64,000 nt of DNA. It comes from Caldicellulosiruptor naganoensis (GTDB taxonomy: Bacteria; Bacillota; Thermoanaerobacteria; Caldicellulosiruptorales; Caldicellulosiruptoraceae). The stretch covers positions 1,271,001-1,335,000 of the forward strand of contig NZ_CP113864.1 of assembly GCF_026914285.1 (NCBI RefSeq), written 5' to 3'. The notes below the pieces were generated by a model. The model saw only the letters and a list, made by a program, of their open reading frames with translations. It made no database searches and had not been told where the DNA came from. The position numbers and the translations under genes were made by a program. Of the stretch, positions 1 through 7,631 are shown one piece after another (the first letter of the stretch is position 1; each line of letters opens with the position of its first letter).

Positions 1-509
1 TTTTTTCCTTAGGGTATTTAGGGTATGCGGTGAGAGATATACTTAGCAGAACATTTTATTCAATCCAGGATACACTGACACCTATGAAAAACGGAATAAT
101 TGCTGTTTTTGTGAATATTGGATTAAATATAATTCTTGTTAGATTTTTGCAGCACAAAGGCTTGGCTCTGGGTACAAGTGTTGTTGCATATGTCTCTGTT
201 TTCTTGCTTTTGAGAAGTTTAATTAGGAAAATAGGTAAGATAAATTTTAAAAACTCGTTTATTGTGCTCTTAAAATCAATTTTTGCCTCAATATGTATGG
301 TAATAACTATAACGGTTGTCAAAAGGTTTGTTTATATACAAACGCCGCATATATTTTTAACACGCACAATAAATTTAGCAATCCAGATATTTTGTGGAGC
401 TATTTCATACTCAATTGTGATTTATACTTTAAAAGTCAATGAAGTCAAATGGCTGTTTGAAAACTCAAAAATTGCGCTTAGCAAGTTCAAAGACTTAGTT
501 ACAAAATGA
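1..509 (+). CDS. murJ: Lipid II flippase MurJ (MviN), C-terminal part
   Basis: The frame is open from base 3 at the left edge (FSLGYLGYAVRDILSRTFYS...), so the gene begins outside the window; about 169 C-terminal residues are visible. The segment RTFYSIQDTLTPMKNGI followed by a long hydrophobic helix is the pattern of the MurJ/MviN family (the usual form is R-x-F-Y-A-x-x-D-x-x-T-P). MurJ moves lipid-linked peptidoglycan precursor across the cytoplasmic membrane. At least four further hydrophobic segments follow, and the end is basic and cytoplasmic. The stop overlaps the stop region of the convergent acetyltransferase remnant by 11 bases. Confidence 0.85.
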   Translation, partial: FSLGYLGYAVRDILSRTFYSIQDTLTPMKNGIIAVFVNIGLNIILVRFLQHKGLALGTSVVAYVSVFLLLRSLIRKIGKINFKNSFIVLLKSIFASICMVITITVVKRFVYIQTPHIFLTRTINLAIQIFCGAISYSIVIYTLKVNEVKWLFENSKIALSKFKDLVTK

Positions 510-976
510 CCACATCTAAGTATCTACCGAATTTATAGCCTACTTGACACAGCTTTCCAACCTCTGCAAATCCTAAGGATTTGTGTAGGTTGAGGCTTGG
601 TTGGTTTTCAGCACAGATTTTGGCAATTATATTCTTGATTTTGTTTTCCTTTGCTTTTTCAATTAAAAATTTTAAAAGCGTTTTACCAATACCTTTTCCT
701 CTGTGAAGATGGTGGATATATAGAGAATCTTCAGCAGTAAGAAAATATCCTTCTTTTTCTGAAAAAAGGAGAGAGATACCCATACCCAACTATGAGCTTT
801 GAGTTATCCTCAACTACATAAATTGGGTATTTTGAACTGTGCCTATCAAATAATTTCAAAAAATCTTCGGTAGACTTAGGACTAATGTCAAATGTTGAAG
901 TTGAGTTTAAGACTTCATAGTTATAGATTGATAAGATGTGTGGTATGTCAGAGATTGTTGCTTTTCTTATAATCAT
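499..976 (-). pseudogene. GNAT-family N-acetyltransferase, frameshifted
   Basis: Two overlapping minus-strand frames together make one GNAT acetyltransferase of about 160 residues. The upstream frame (731-976) gives MIIRKATISDIPHILSIYN up to VGYGYLSPF. The downstream frame (499-789) continues with SEKEGYFLTAEDSLYIH and the acetyl-CoA-binding loop HRGKGIGKTLLKFL. It resembles the phosphinothricin/MddA-like acetyltransferase group, with the usual strand-4 SLYIHHLHRGKGIG. The break falls at the run of six A at 762-767 (six T on the coding strand), so one base gained or lost there would restore the protein. Either a recent pseudogene or a homopolymer error; substrate unknown. Confidence 0.75.
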
Positions 977-1028
977 TTGTAAATAGTACCTTCTTTGTTA
1001 ATTATTTTTAGATATTCAAAAAACAGAT

Positions 1029-1046
1029 AGGGAGTGAATAGAGATT
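1029..1046 (+). promoter_or_regulatory. Shine-Dalgarno and ATT start of nth
   Basis: AGGGAG (1029-1034) followed 9 bases later by ATT (1044-1046). No canonical start exists nearby in this frame; the only other near-start codon after the stop is ATA at 1038, too close to the SD. ATT starts are known in bacteria, for example infC, where they are sensitive to IF3 proofreading. Whether that matters here is inference. Confidence 0.6.
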
Positions 1047-1694
1047 ACAAAGACACAAAAAGCGATATACGTAATAGAAAAACTTTTAGAGCTCTACCCA
1101 GAGCCAAAGTGTACCTTAGAATATAATAAACCATACGAGCTTTTAATAGCAACAATTTTAGCAGCACAAAGCACGGACGAGCGTGTAAATAAAATAACTC
1201 CAACACTTTTTAAAAAATACCCTTCACTTGAGCATTTTGCAAATGCTGATTTAAAAGAGTTAGAAAAAGATATAAAATCTGTTGGGTTTTATAGAAACAA
1301 AGCAAAAAGTATAAAAGAAATAGCAAAACTTCTTATTGAGAAGTACAATGGCATGTTGCCAAACAATATCGAAGAGCTAACAACACTAAAAGGTGTTGGT
1401 AGAAAAACTGCAAATGTTATCATGGCAAACATCTTTGGAGTACCTTCTATAATTGTTGATACACATTGTATGAGACTTTCAAACAGAATTGGTTTTGTAA
1501 ATAGCGAAGACCCTGATAAAATAGAGTTTGAATTAAGAAAAATAATTCCTCAGGATATGTACACTATATTTAGTAATCTCATGGTTTATCATGGAAGAGC
1601 TGTATGCAAAGCAAGAAAACCAAACTGTAGTCAGTGCATTATCAATAATGTATGTGACTTTTACAAGAGGCTGTCCAAAAACAATAATTTTTAA
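1044..1694 (+). CDS. nth: Endonuclease III (DNA glycosylase/AP lyase), probable ATT start
   Basis: Removes oxidised pyrimidines and cleaves at AP sites in base excision repair. The frame has no ATG, GTG or TTG between the upstream stop (1035-1037) and codon 104. An ATT at 1044 sits 9 bases after the Shine-Dalgarno AGGGAG (1029-1034). Numbered from it, the helix-hairpin-helix lysine (GVGRKTA) is K121, the catalytic aspartate (IVDTHC) is D139, and the [4Fe-4S] cysteines are C188, C195, C198 and C204, each one above the E. coli positions (K120, D138, C187/194/197/203). That agreement supports the start. The last nine codons (KRLSKNNNF, stop) are supplied by the end of the inserted IS. The cysteine loop lies upstream of the insertion, so the protein should be active. 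Length 216 residues, normal for the family. Confidence 0.88.
   Translation: MTKTQKAIYVIEKLLELYPEPKCTLEYNKPYELLIATILAAQSTDERVNKITPTLFKKYPSLEHFANADLKELEKDIKSVGFYRNKAKSIKEIAKLLIEKYNGMLPNNIEELTTLKGVGRKTANVIMANIFGVPSIIVDTHCMRLSNRIGFVNSEDPDKIEFELRKIIPQDMYTIFSNLMVYHGRAVCKARKPNCSQCIINNVCDFYKRLSKNNNF
1666..1681 (+). repeat. Left terminal inverted repeat of the IS
   Basis: AGAGGCTGTCCAAAAA; the reverse complement of the right end is AGAGGCTGTCTAAAAA, a single mismatch. It doubles as coding sequence for the end of nth. Confidence 0.85.
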
Positions 1695-1839
1695 TAACCA
1701 AAATCAAGCATTTGATGGTATTTAATGTTAATATTGAACTATGCAGTAAAAAGCAAGAGGGTTGGCTGGCAATTTTGCCCCAACCCCCTATTATTATCTT
1801 CGCCAATCTTTCTATGTTATAGGCAATACAAACCAAACT

Positions 1840-3357
1840 CTACTTTAGCTTCACACCCTTCATACCCCTGAGCAGGAATCTCCTAAACCCTTTATTGTTC
1901 TTTATTATCCCAAATACTGTCTCAACTTCTATCTTCCTTTTTTCGTAAATCTCTTCGCCTTCTCTACTTAACAGCCTTTGCCTCACCTCTTCCTTCAATT
2001 TCTCTAACCTCGGTCTTATACTAAATCTCTTCTTCCATCTCTTACCTTTATAACATTTTTCTCTGTGTTCACAACCATTACAAATATCTTCACATTGATA
2101 TACCTTCTCATAACTTACAAATCCTCTCTCATTTGCACTTATCTTCGGATATAAGTATTTCACCTTCTTACCAGCAGGACAAATATATGCATCTTCTTCA
2201 GCTATGTACTCCCAGTTCCTTACATTGAAAATATCCTTCTTAAATCTTCTTGTCTGTTCCAAGTCAAATGTGTTATACTTAATGTAGCTATTTATGCCAC
2301 ATTCTTTCAGATGAAGGTAGTTTTCTTCAGACCCATAGCCACTGTCTGCTACAATGTTCTTTGGCATGAAACCTGTTATCTTCGTCACAAGCTCAAGGTG
2401 TTCCTTTAGACAGACAGTGTCTGTGGGACTTTGGTGGATGCTAAAACCTATGACAAATCGGTTCTGTGTGCCGATTTGTACATTATACCCGGGTTTTAGC
2501 ATCCCATTTTTCATATGGTCATCCTTCATCCTCATAAATGTGGCATCATTGTCTGTTTTTGAAAAACTATTCCTGCCATTTAAGATCTGCTCATAAGACT
2601 CATATTTCTTGAGTCTTAATACGCAGTTGTTTTGGAGAGTTTTTACAAGCTTTTTCACTCTCCTTTCTTTCCTTTTGCTCCCAAAGTTAGCTTCTGCTAT
2701 CTTTTGGGAGAGTTCTTCAACTTTTTGTTCAAGCTCTTGGCTATCATAATCAGCTTCTAAATTGACATCCAACTCGCCAAGAATTCTGTCTTCTTCCTCA
2801 TTTATCCTCTCTATTTCATTAAGAATTTCTCTTACTTTTTCTCTTAATTTCTTTTTGTATGTTCTTGTACTTCTTGCCCATACAAATGTATACTTGTTCG
2901 CATTTGCTTCAATCTTTGTCCCGTCAAGGTAGTAATACTCAAAGTTTACATACCCCAGTTTTACAAGAAGTTCAATAACTTGTGCGAAAATCTCTTCAAT
3001 GCAATCACCTATTATCTCTTTTCTGAATCTATTGATAGTTCTGAAATCAGGGGTTTGAAGTTTTGAAAGCCACATAAAGGTTATATTCTCTTGAAGTGCT
3101 TTTGCTATCTTTCTTGAAGAGTATATCCCCTGTATGTAAGCATAGATAAGTACTTTCAAAAGCATCAAAGGATGGTAGCTGGAAGTCCCACCACCTTTGT
3201 ATTTCTCTACTATGGTTGAGATATCTATTTTATCAATGATTTTATCGATTGCTCTTACTAGATGAGTTTGAGGGATAAAGGCTTCAGGGTCGATTGGCAT
3301 TATTAATTGGTTGGGGTTATATTCTTTGAAGACTATTTTATCATGTTTGCGTGGCAT
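1840..3357 (-). CDS. IS1182-family transposase, C terminus cut by an amber codon
   Basis: DDE transposase of 505 residues. It starts at ATG 3357 six bases after a perfect AAGGAGG. N-terminal domain: NQLIMPIDPEAFIPQTHLVRAI. Catalytic residues visible: D in YYLDGTKIEAN, D in VADSGYGSEE, E in VETVFGIIKNN. A charged coiled segment at about residues 165-235 and a cysteine-rich patch (CEDICNGCEHREKC) are typical of the family. After GMKGVKLK the frame meets TAG (1840-1842) and then continues without shift as SLVCIAYNIERLAKI, which looks like the conserved C-terminal helix. A tryptophan is expected at the TAG position (TGG to TAG), so the final helix is probably lost. Confidence 0.85.
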   Translation of the reverse strand: MPRKHDKIVFKEYNPNQLIMPIDPEAFIPQTHLVRAIDKIIDKIDISTIVEKYKGGGTSSYHPLMLLKVLIYAYIQGIYSSRKIAKALQENITFMWLSKLQTPDFRTINRFRKEIIGDCIEEIFAQVIELLVKLGYVNFEYYYLDGTKIEANANKYTFVWARSTRTYKKKLREKVREILNEIERINEEEDRILGELDVNLEADYDSQELEQKVEELSQKIAEANFGSKRKERRVKKLVKTLQNNCVLRLKKYESYEQILNGRNSFSKTDNDATFMRMKDDHMKNGMLKPGYNVQIGTQNRFVIGFSIHQSPTDTVCLKEHLELVTKITGFMPKNIVADSGYGSEENYLHLKECGINSYIKYNTFDLEQTRRFKKDIFNVRNWEYIAEEDAYICPAGKKVKYLYPKISANERGFVSYEKVYQCEDICNGCEHREKCYKGKRWKKRFSIRPRLEKLKEEVRQRLLSREGEEIYEKRKIEVETVFGIIKNNKGFRRFLLRGMKGVKLK

Positions 3358-3431
3358 ATTAATCCTCCTTATGTAATCATTTCTGAGATATTATATCATA
3401 AATATCTTACAATGTAAATACAGTAAAAATA

Positions 3432-3466
3432 AAGAGACTGTCACCTCATCTTTTTAGACAGCCTCT
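3432..3466 (+). repeat. Right terminal inverted repeat with subterminal copy forming a hairpin
   Basis: The terminal repeat proper is 3451-3466. A diverged copy in the opposite sense at 3434-3442 (GAGACTGTC) can pair with GACAGCCTC of the terminal repeat, one A-C mismatch, loop of about 14 bases. T-rich sequence follows just outside the element, so read outward this resembles a terminator. Confidence 0.55.
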
Positions 3467-3539
3467 ATTTTTTTGTATTTTTTAAGACGAAATTGGAGAT
3501 AATATGTAAATAGCCAATCTCAATAAAAGAAGAAAGACC

Positions 3540-4471
3540 ATGAGGGTTGGAATTCCGAATAGCTTTTGTTATATGGGAATGGAAAGGTTCTTAGCCGATT
3601 TTATCTCAAGAATTTCTGCAAGCACAGAAGCAATCTTCTCTGGACCTACAACAAACGAGATGGTAGAGCTTGGAATACAAAATAGTATAGAAGAAATTTG
3701 CATGCCTGCAAAGTTGCTCGTCGGCCATATTGAATACCTGGTAAAAAACACAGACATTGATATCCTTTTGCTGCCAAGACTTGCCTCAATCAGCTACAAA
3801 ACCTATTCATGTCCTAAAATTATTGGAATTCCTGACTTGGTAAAAGCACATTACAATCACATGAGAATAATTTCACCAGAGCTCAACCTAAGAAATGGGA
3901 TCTCTTGCATAGACAAGTTTTTAGTAGAGCTTGGGAGACATTTTATAAGTGACATAAGACGATTGAGAAATATTGTAAAAAACTTTAGTGGCAGAAATCT
4001 TTTTGAGTATTTACCTCTAACTATAAAAGAGAAGAAAAATATTTTAATTTTAGGGCACAGTTATGTTATCTTTGATAATAATCTCAACAAGAGGATTTTA
4101 CAACTTATAAAGTCAGGTGGTTATAATCCACTTTATCCTTCATACAACTACATTTCAATTGATACTATTGTATCCGACTTACCAAAACCTTTCTTTTGGT
4201 CCACTGCCCAAAATATATATGAATACTTCTGGTGGGCTCAAAAAAACCTGAAACTTGACGGAGTTATATAATTATGACATTCGGTTGTGGTATAGATTCT
4301 ATTTTAGAAGAACTGATCAGAAGAAAATGCAAGGTCTTGGATTTACCTTATCTGTGCATTACTTTAGATGAACATTCCTCAAATGTTGGAATTCAGACAA
4401 GAATAGAAGCTTTCATTGACATGATTGGATGGAGGGAAAAAGATGAAGATTACATTTCCACATATGGGTAA
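3540..4471 (+). pseudogene. Acyl-CoA dehydratase activase-related protein (DUF2229), frameshifted
   Basis: Two frames join into one protein of about 310 residues. The first (3540-4271) begins MRVGIPNSFCYMGMERFLADF and contains IEEICMPAKLLVGHIEYL, matching the DUF2229 pattern of an N-terminal sheet with a conserved Cys-Pro-x-Lys. It ends LDGVI-stop. The second, from 4271, resumes IMTFGCGIDSILEEL and LCITLDEHSSNVGIQTRIEAF, the conserved C-terminal part. One base missing around 4269-4271 (ATA TA- ATT ATG) explains the break. Family members accompany (R)-2-hydroxyacyl-CoA dehydratases and their ATP-driven activators; the exact role is unclear. The next gene starts inside its 3' end. Confidence 0.75.
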
Positions 4472-5533
4472 TCTCTATATAGTTGCAAAACCACTTTTTG
4501 AGGAACTCGGATTTGAAGTAGTTATTCCGGCACTAAATAATAGGAAGACTTTAGAAATTGGTAAAGAATACTCGCCAGAATTTATATGTATGCCTTTTAA
4601 ACTCAATATAGGAAATTTTATTCAAGCTATTAAAATGGGTGCTGATACAATTGTGATGTTTGGTGGATGTGGTCCCTGCAGGTTTGGATACTATGGAGCA
4701 CTTCAAAATGAGATTTTAAAAGACGCTGGGTTTGATGTTCAGATGATTATTATTGAACCCCCTTATTATGGAATTGAAAAATTTTTATCTGAGGCAGGGA
4801 AGTTTTTTGCCAAGAAAAACCTGATTGGTATTTTGCCTAAAATCTATAGTTTAGCAAAAATGGTGGACAAGATTGAGAAAAGGGTGCATTTCTTGAGGCC
4901 AAGGGAGATGGTAAAAGGAAGTGTTGATAAGATATACAGTCGATTTAAAAGTGAAGCTTTAAAAACAGAAGGCATCGACCAGATGAAGAAGCTATTAGAT
5001 ACTACGGATGTACTTTTAGACAATGTGTATGTAGTGGATGAGAACATAAAAAAGATTGAATTGTAGGAGAAATATACACTATCATAGATGACTTCACAGG
5101 TCTCAACATTGCAAAAATAATTGGAGATATGGGATATGAAGTAGAAAGAAATTTGTATATTTCCTACTGGATTGATAATCATCTGATATATCCTTTGATA
5201 AAAAAGAAAGATCCTGTTGTAAAGAAATAGAAAGGTGTAATGGAGAACTTAATTGGCGGTCACGCAAGAGAAACTATTGCCTACACAAAATGGTTTGAGG
5301 ACAGAAATTTTGCTGGTGTTGTTCATGTTTTTCCTCTTACATGCATGCCAGAGATAGTAGCAAAATCTGTCCTTGTTAATCTTAAAAATGAGCTACGAAT
5401 TCCTCTTTTGCATATTGTGGTAGATGAAGTAGAGAGCGATGTTGGGCTAAAAACACGTTTGGAAGCATTTTTAGATTTAATTGAATCAAGGAGTGATAAA
5501 AGTGGACAATTTAGAGTGCTTTCTTGGAATTGA
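4443..5533 (+). pseudogene. 2-hydroxyacyl-CoA dehydratase-like protein (HgdB-type), frameshift plus nonsense
   Basis: ATG 4443 follows GGAGGG. The frame reads MKITFPHMGNLYIVAKPLFEE with FICMPFKLNIGNF and VMFGGCGPCRFGYYG, cysteine motifs of the HgdB/activase-associated family. It stops at 5064-5066. The adjacent frame continues at once (GEIYTIIDDFTGLNIAKIIGD ... KKDPVVKK), so one base is missing near 5064. That frame meets TAG at 5228-5230 and resumes in the same frame as KGVMENLIGGHARETIAYTKW, ending LLHIVVDEVESDVGLKTRLEAFLDLI. Two independent lesions make sequencing error alone less likely. Full length would be about 360 residues. Confidence 0.75.
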
Positions 5534-6496
5534 TATAGGCTCTGTTAGTACAAATGTGGTGTTGTTAGATAAAAACAACAACGTCATAGAAAGTATATAC
5601 GTAAGAACAGAAGGCAGACCAATTGAAACATTGCAAAGGGTGCTTACACAACTTTACCAAAAGTATGGTGACACACTAAAAATCTCAGGTGCTGGGACAA
5701 CAGGGTCTGGTCGCAATCTTGCAGCTATTATGATTGGAGCAGACATTGTAAAAAACGAGATTACAGCACATGTAAAAGCAGCAATCCACTTTGTGCCAAA
5801 TGTGAGAACAATAATTGAAATAAGTGTGCAAGACTCAAGATAATCTTGATAAAAGACCAAACTGTGGTAGATTTTGCAATGAACACTATTTGTGCTGCTG
5901 GAACAGGTTCATTTTTAGACAGGCAAGCAGAAAGACTAAACATTCCGATTGAAAAGATGGAGGAGATAGCCATAAAATCTAAAAATCCTGTGAGAATTGC
6001 AGGAAGATGTGCTGTATTTGCGGGGTCTGACATGATTCACAAACAGCAGCTTGGGCATCTTCCAGAAGATATACTTTTTGGTCTTTGTTTGGCACTCCTA
6101 AGAAACTATATCTCAAATGTAGCAAAGGGAAAGACGATTGAAGAACCTGTCATATTTCAAGGAGGAGTTGCCGCAAACAATGCAATGAAAAAGGCTTTTG
6201 AGCAGGTATTGCAAAAAGAGATTGTTGTGCCAAAATATTTTAATGTTATGTGTGCCATAGGTATAGCACTTTTATCAAAAGAAAAAACAAGAGGGCTTGT
6301 TAGCAATTTTAAAGGATTTGACTGTATCAACGGCAGCAAGTTTGAAACGAGAGGATTTGAATGCAAAGAGTGTTCTAATAATTGTGAAGTTGTAGAATTT
6401 TACAACAATAACAACTTAGTTGCAACATGGGGTGATAGATGCCAGAAATACTCAAGTAGCAAAAATTACCATGTTGAAAAGTCAAAAAATCTGTGA
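5502..6496 (+). pseudogene. (R)-2-hydroxyacyl-CoA dehydratase activase (HgdC/FldI-type ATPase), frameshifted
   Basis: GTG 5502 lies 8 bases after AAGGAG (5488-5493). The protein is an ASKHA-fold ATPase: FLGIDIGSVSTNVVLLD (phosphate 1), GAGTTGSGR, then after the break ICAAGTGSFLDRQ and GRCAVFAGSDMIH, whose two cysteines ligate the cluster shared across the dimer in HgdC. The first frame ends EISVQDSR-stop (5843); the rest resumes at about 5838 as IILIKDQTVVDFA, so one base is missing. The usual GGQDSK motif has also decayed to SVQDSR, which points to relaxed selection before the frameshift. Such activators inject an electron into the dehydratase at the cost of ATP; no dehydratase alpha/beta pair is visible nearby. 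Confidence 0.78.
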
Positions 6497-6502
6497 TATA
6501 TT
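6474..6502 (+). promoter_or_regulatory. SigA-type promoter of the structured RNA
   Basis: TTGAAA (6474-6479), 17-base spacer, TATATT (6497-6502). It overlaps the 3' end of the activase remnant and would start transcription near 6509, about 20 bases before the folded RNA. Good match and ideal spacing; not tested. Confidence 0.6.
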
Positions 6503-6509
6503 TAAATTA

Positions 6510-6755
6510 GAAAAGAAAGTAGCCTAAAAAGGAACTCTGCCGTGTACGTTACAAGATGGTGAAGTTCCAGGCCAACACCATCATAAAAGGGAATCCGGAG
6601 TCCAATAGTGGCGCATAGGCTTCCCACCCAAGGTTTTGCTTGGGTGACAAACAGGAAGTAATGCAAAGCTATTGGCAGGATACCCACCTGTTGGGGCAGG
6701 GTCTGGGAAACTCCCTGAGGACGGCATGGTGGAGTTCCTGGCAAAAGAAGCACAA
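6510..6755 (+). ncRNA. Unidentified structured RNA, about 210-nt fold
   Basis: No plausible protein in any frame. Helices seen by eye: closing stem GGAACTC (6531-6537) with GAGTTCC (6732-6738); next GCCGT (6539-6543) with ACGGC (6721-6725); hairpin GATGGTG (6555-6561) with CACCATC (6576-6582); a long arm of CCAATAG (6602-6608) with CTATTGG (6669-6675), GCAT (6613-6616) with ATGC (6661-6664), CTTCC (6620-6624) with GGAAG (6654-6658) and CACCCAAG (6625-6632) with CTTGGGTG (6639-6646); and CAGGG (6697-6701) with CCCTG (6713-6717). CACCAT (6576-6581) can also pair with ATGGTG (6726-6731), so two folds compete. It is GC-richer than its surroundings, has its own promoter and terminator, and precedes tcdA. 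It does not fit tmRNA, RNase P or SRP RNA by their conserved cores. The Clostridial raiA-motif class has a similar size, but I cannot confirm it. A riboswitch for tcdA is the alternative. Confidence 0.7.
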
Positions 6756-6793
6756 AAAGGCCCATAAAGTTGAAATGGGTCTTTTATTTTTTT
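6756..6793 (+). terminator. Intrinsic terminator after the structured RNA
   Basis: Ten-base stem AAAGGCCCAT (6756-6765) with ATGGGTCTTT (6775-6784), one G-T wobble, 9-base loop, followed by TTATTTTTTT. It separates the RNA from tcdA. Confidence 0.8.
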
Positions 6794-6830
6794 AACTGTG
6801 CTCTTGAATTTAACAGGAAGGAGAGTCAAA

Positions 6831-7553
6831 GTGAACACAACTGATATCTTTCAAAGGACAATGATGTTGATAGGTCAAGAAGAACTTGAAAAACTATCGA
6901 AAGTATGCATTGTAATATGTGGTCTTGGTGGTGTTGGAAGCTTTGCATTTGAAGCACTTGTAAGATGCGGGATACAAAACTTTGTTATAGTGGACAAAGA
7001 TAATGTGTCAGCTTCAAATTTGAACAGACAGTTGATAGCTACTATGTCGAATATAGGAAAACCAAAGGTTGATATTGCATACAGTAGAGCTTTGGATATA
7101 AATCCTTTTGTAAATGTGGTTAAAATTAAAGAAGAAATCACTCCGGATAACGTTGAAAAATTGTTTGGCAATATCAAGATAGATTACATAGTTGATGCAA
7201 TTGATGATGTAGCTGCAAAGGTTGCGTTAATTAAATTTGGGACCTCAAAAGGGATTAAAATCATAAGTAGTATGGGAATGGGGAACAGACTAAATCCAAC
7301 TTTGCTGAGGATTTCTGATATCTACTCAACCAAAAACTGTCCACTTGCCAAAAAGATAAGAAGTGCACTTAGAAAAGAAGGTGTAAAACAGTTAAAGGTA
7401 GTCTACTCAGAAGAAAAGCCACTTAAGCCAGATTATAGATTTCTAAGAGAAAAAACTCAAAAAAGGCATGTTCCAGGAAGCATTTCTTTTGTTCCACCTG
7501 TTGCAGGATTTTTGATGGCTTATGAGGTTGTGAAGGACATACTGGGATGGTAG
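6831..7553 (+). CDS. tcdA: tRNA threonylcarbamoyladenosine dehydratase (TcdA)
   Basis: E1-like, ThiF/MoeB-fold enzyme that cyclises t6A37 of tRNA to ct6A using ATP. GTG 6831 lies 7 bases after AAGGAG (6818-6823). N-terminal FQRTMMLIGQEELEKL, nucleotide loop GLGGVGSFAFEAL, and DKDNVSASNLNRQ are the TcdA/CsdL signature; DYIVDAIDDVAAKVALI follows. The segment KNCPLAKKIRSALRK and the end HVPGSISFVPPVAGFLMAYEVV fit TcdA rather than ThiF or MoeB. About 240 residues, normal. It stands alone after the RNA terminator, so its promoter must lie in the short gap at 6794-6830 or it depends on read-through. Confidence 0.9.
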   Translation: MNTTDIFQRTMMLIGQEELEKLSKVCIVICGLGGVGSFAFEALVRCGIQNFVIVDKDNVSASNLNRQLIATMSNIGKPKVDIAYSRALDINPFVNVVKIKEEITPDNVEKLFGNIKIDYIVDAIDDVAAKVALIKFGTSKGIKIISSMGMGNRLNPTLLRISDIYSTKNCPLAKKIRSALRKEGVKQLKVVYSEEKPLKPDYRFLREKTQKRHVPGSISFVPPVAGFLMAYEVVKDILGW

Positions 7554-7631
7554 AAAATTTGTTGTACAATTAGATGTTTATTTGTGTTAAAATATCAAAA
7601 AAGGATTGAAAAATGGAGGATATATAGGAGA

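Larger units (their letters stand above)
1666..3466 (-). mobile_element. IS1182-family insertion sequence
   Basis: About 1.8 kb, bounded by 16-bp terminal inverted repeats that match at 15 of 16 positions (1666-1681 and 3451-3466), with one transposase gene on the minus strand. The left end lies inside the last codons of nth. No clear target duplication is visible: the four bases outside each end are taca and attt. The transposase carries an in-frame amber codon near its C terminus, so this copy may be inactive. Confidence 0.85.

Noticed and set aside
1642-1836. Separate 64-codon minus-strand gene
   Set aside because: It is in the same frame as the transposase, directly after its amber codon, and is best read as the lost C terminus running into IS-end sequence.
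1662-3470. Target-site duplication of the IS1182 element
   Set aside because: Flanks taca and attt do not match at any short length.
1840-5230. Recoding of TAG as an amino acid
   Set aside because: TAG interrupts several frames, but it is also the normal stop of intact genes here (polA, tcdA, purD, atpA), so decay is the simpler explanation.
3540-6496. Programmed frameshifting in the acyl-CoA dehydratase locus
   Set aside because: The breaks lack slippery heptamers with stimulatory structures, differ in site, and are joined by a nonsense codon and loss of the GGQD motif.
6502-6838. Minus-strand ORFs of 85-87 codons over the structured RNA
   Set aside because: Pro/Ser/Cys-rich translations with no RBS; they mirror the stems of the RNA.
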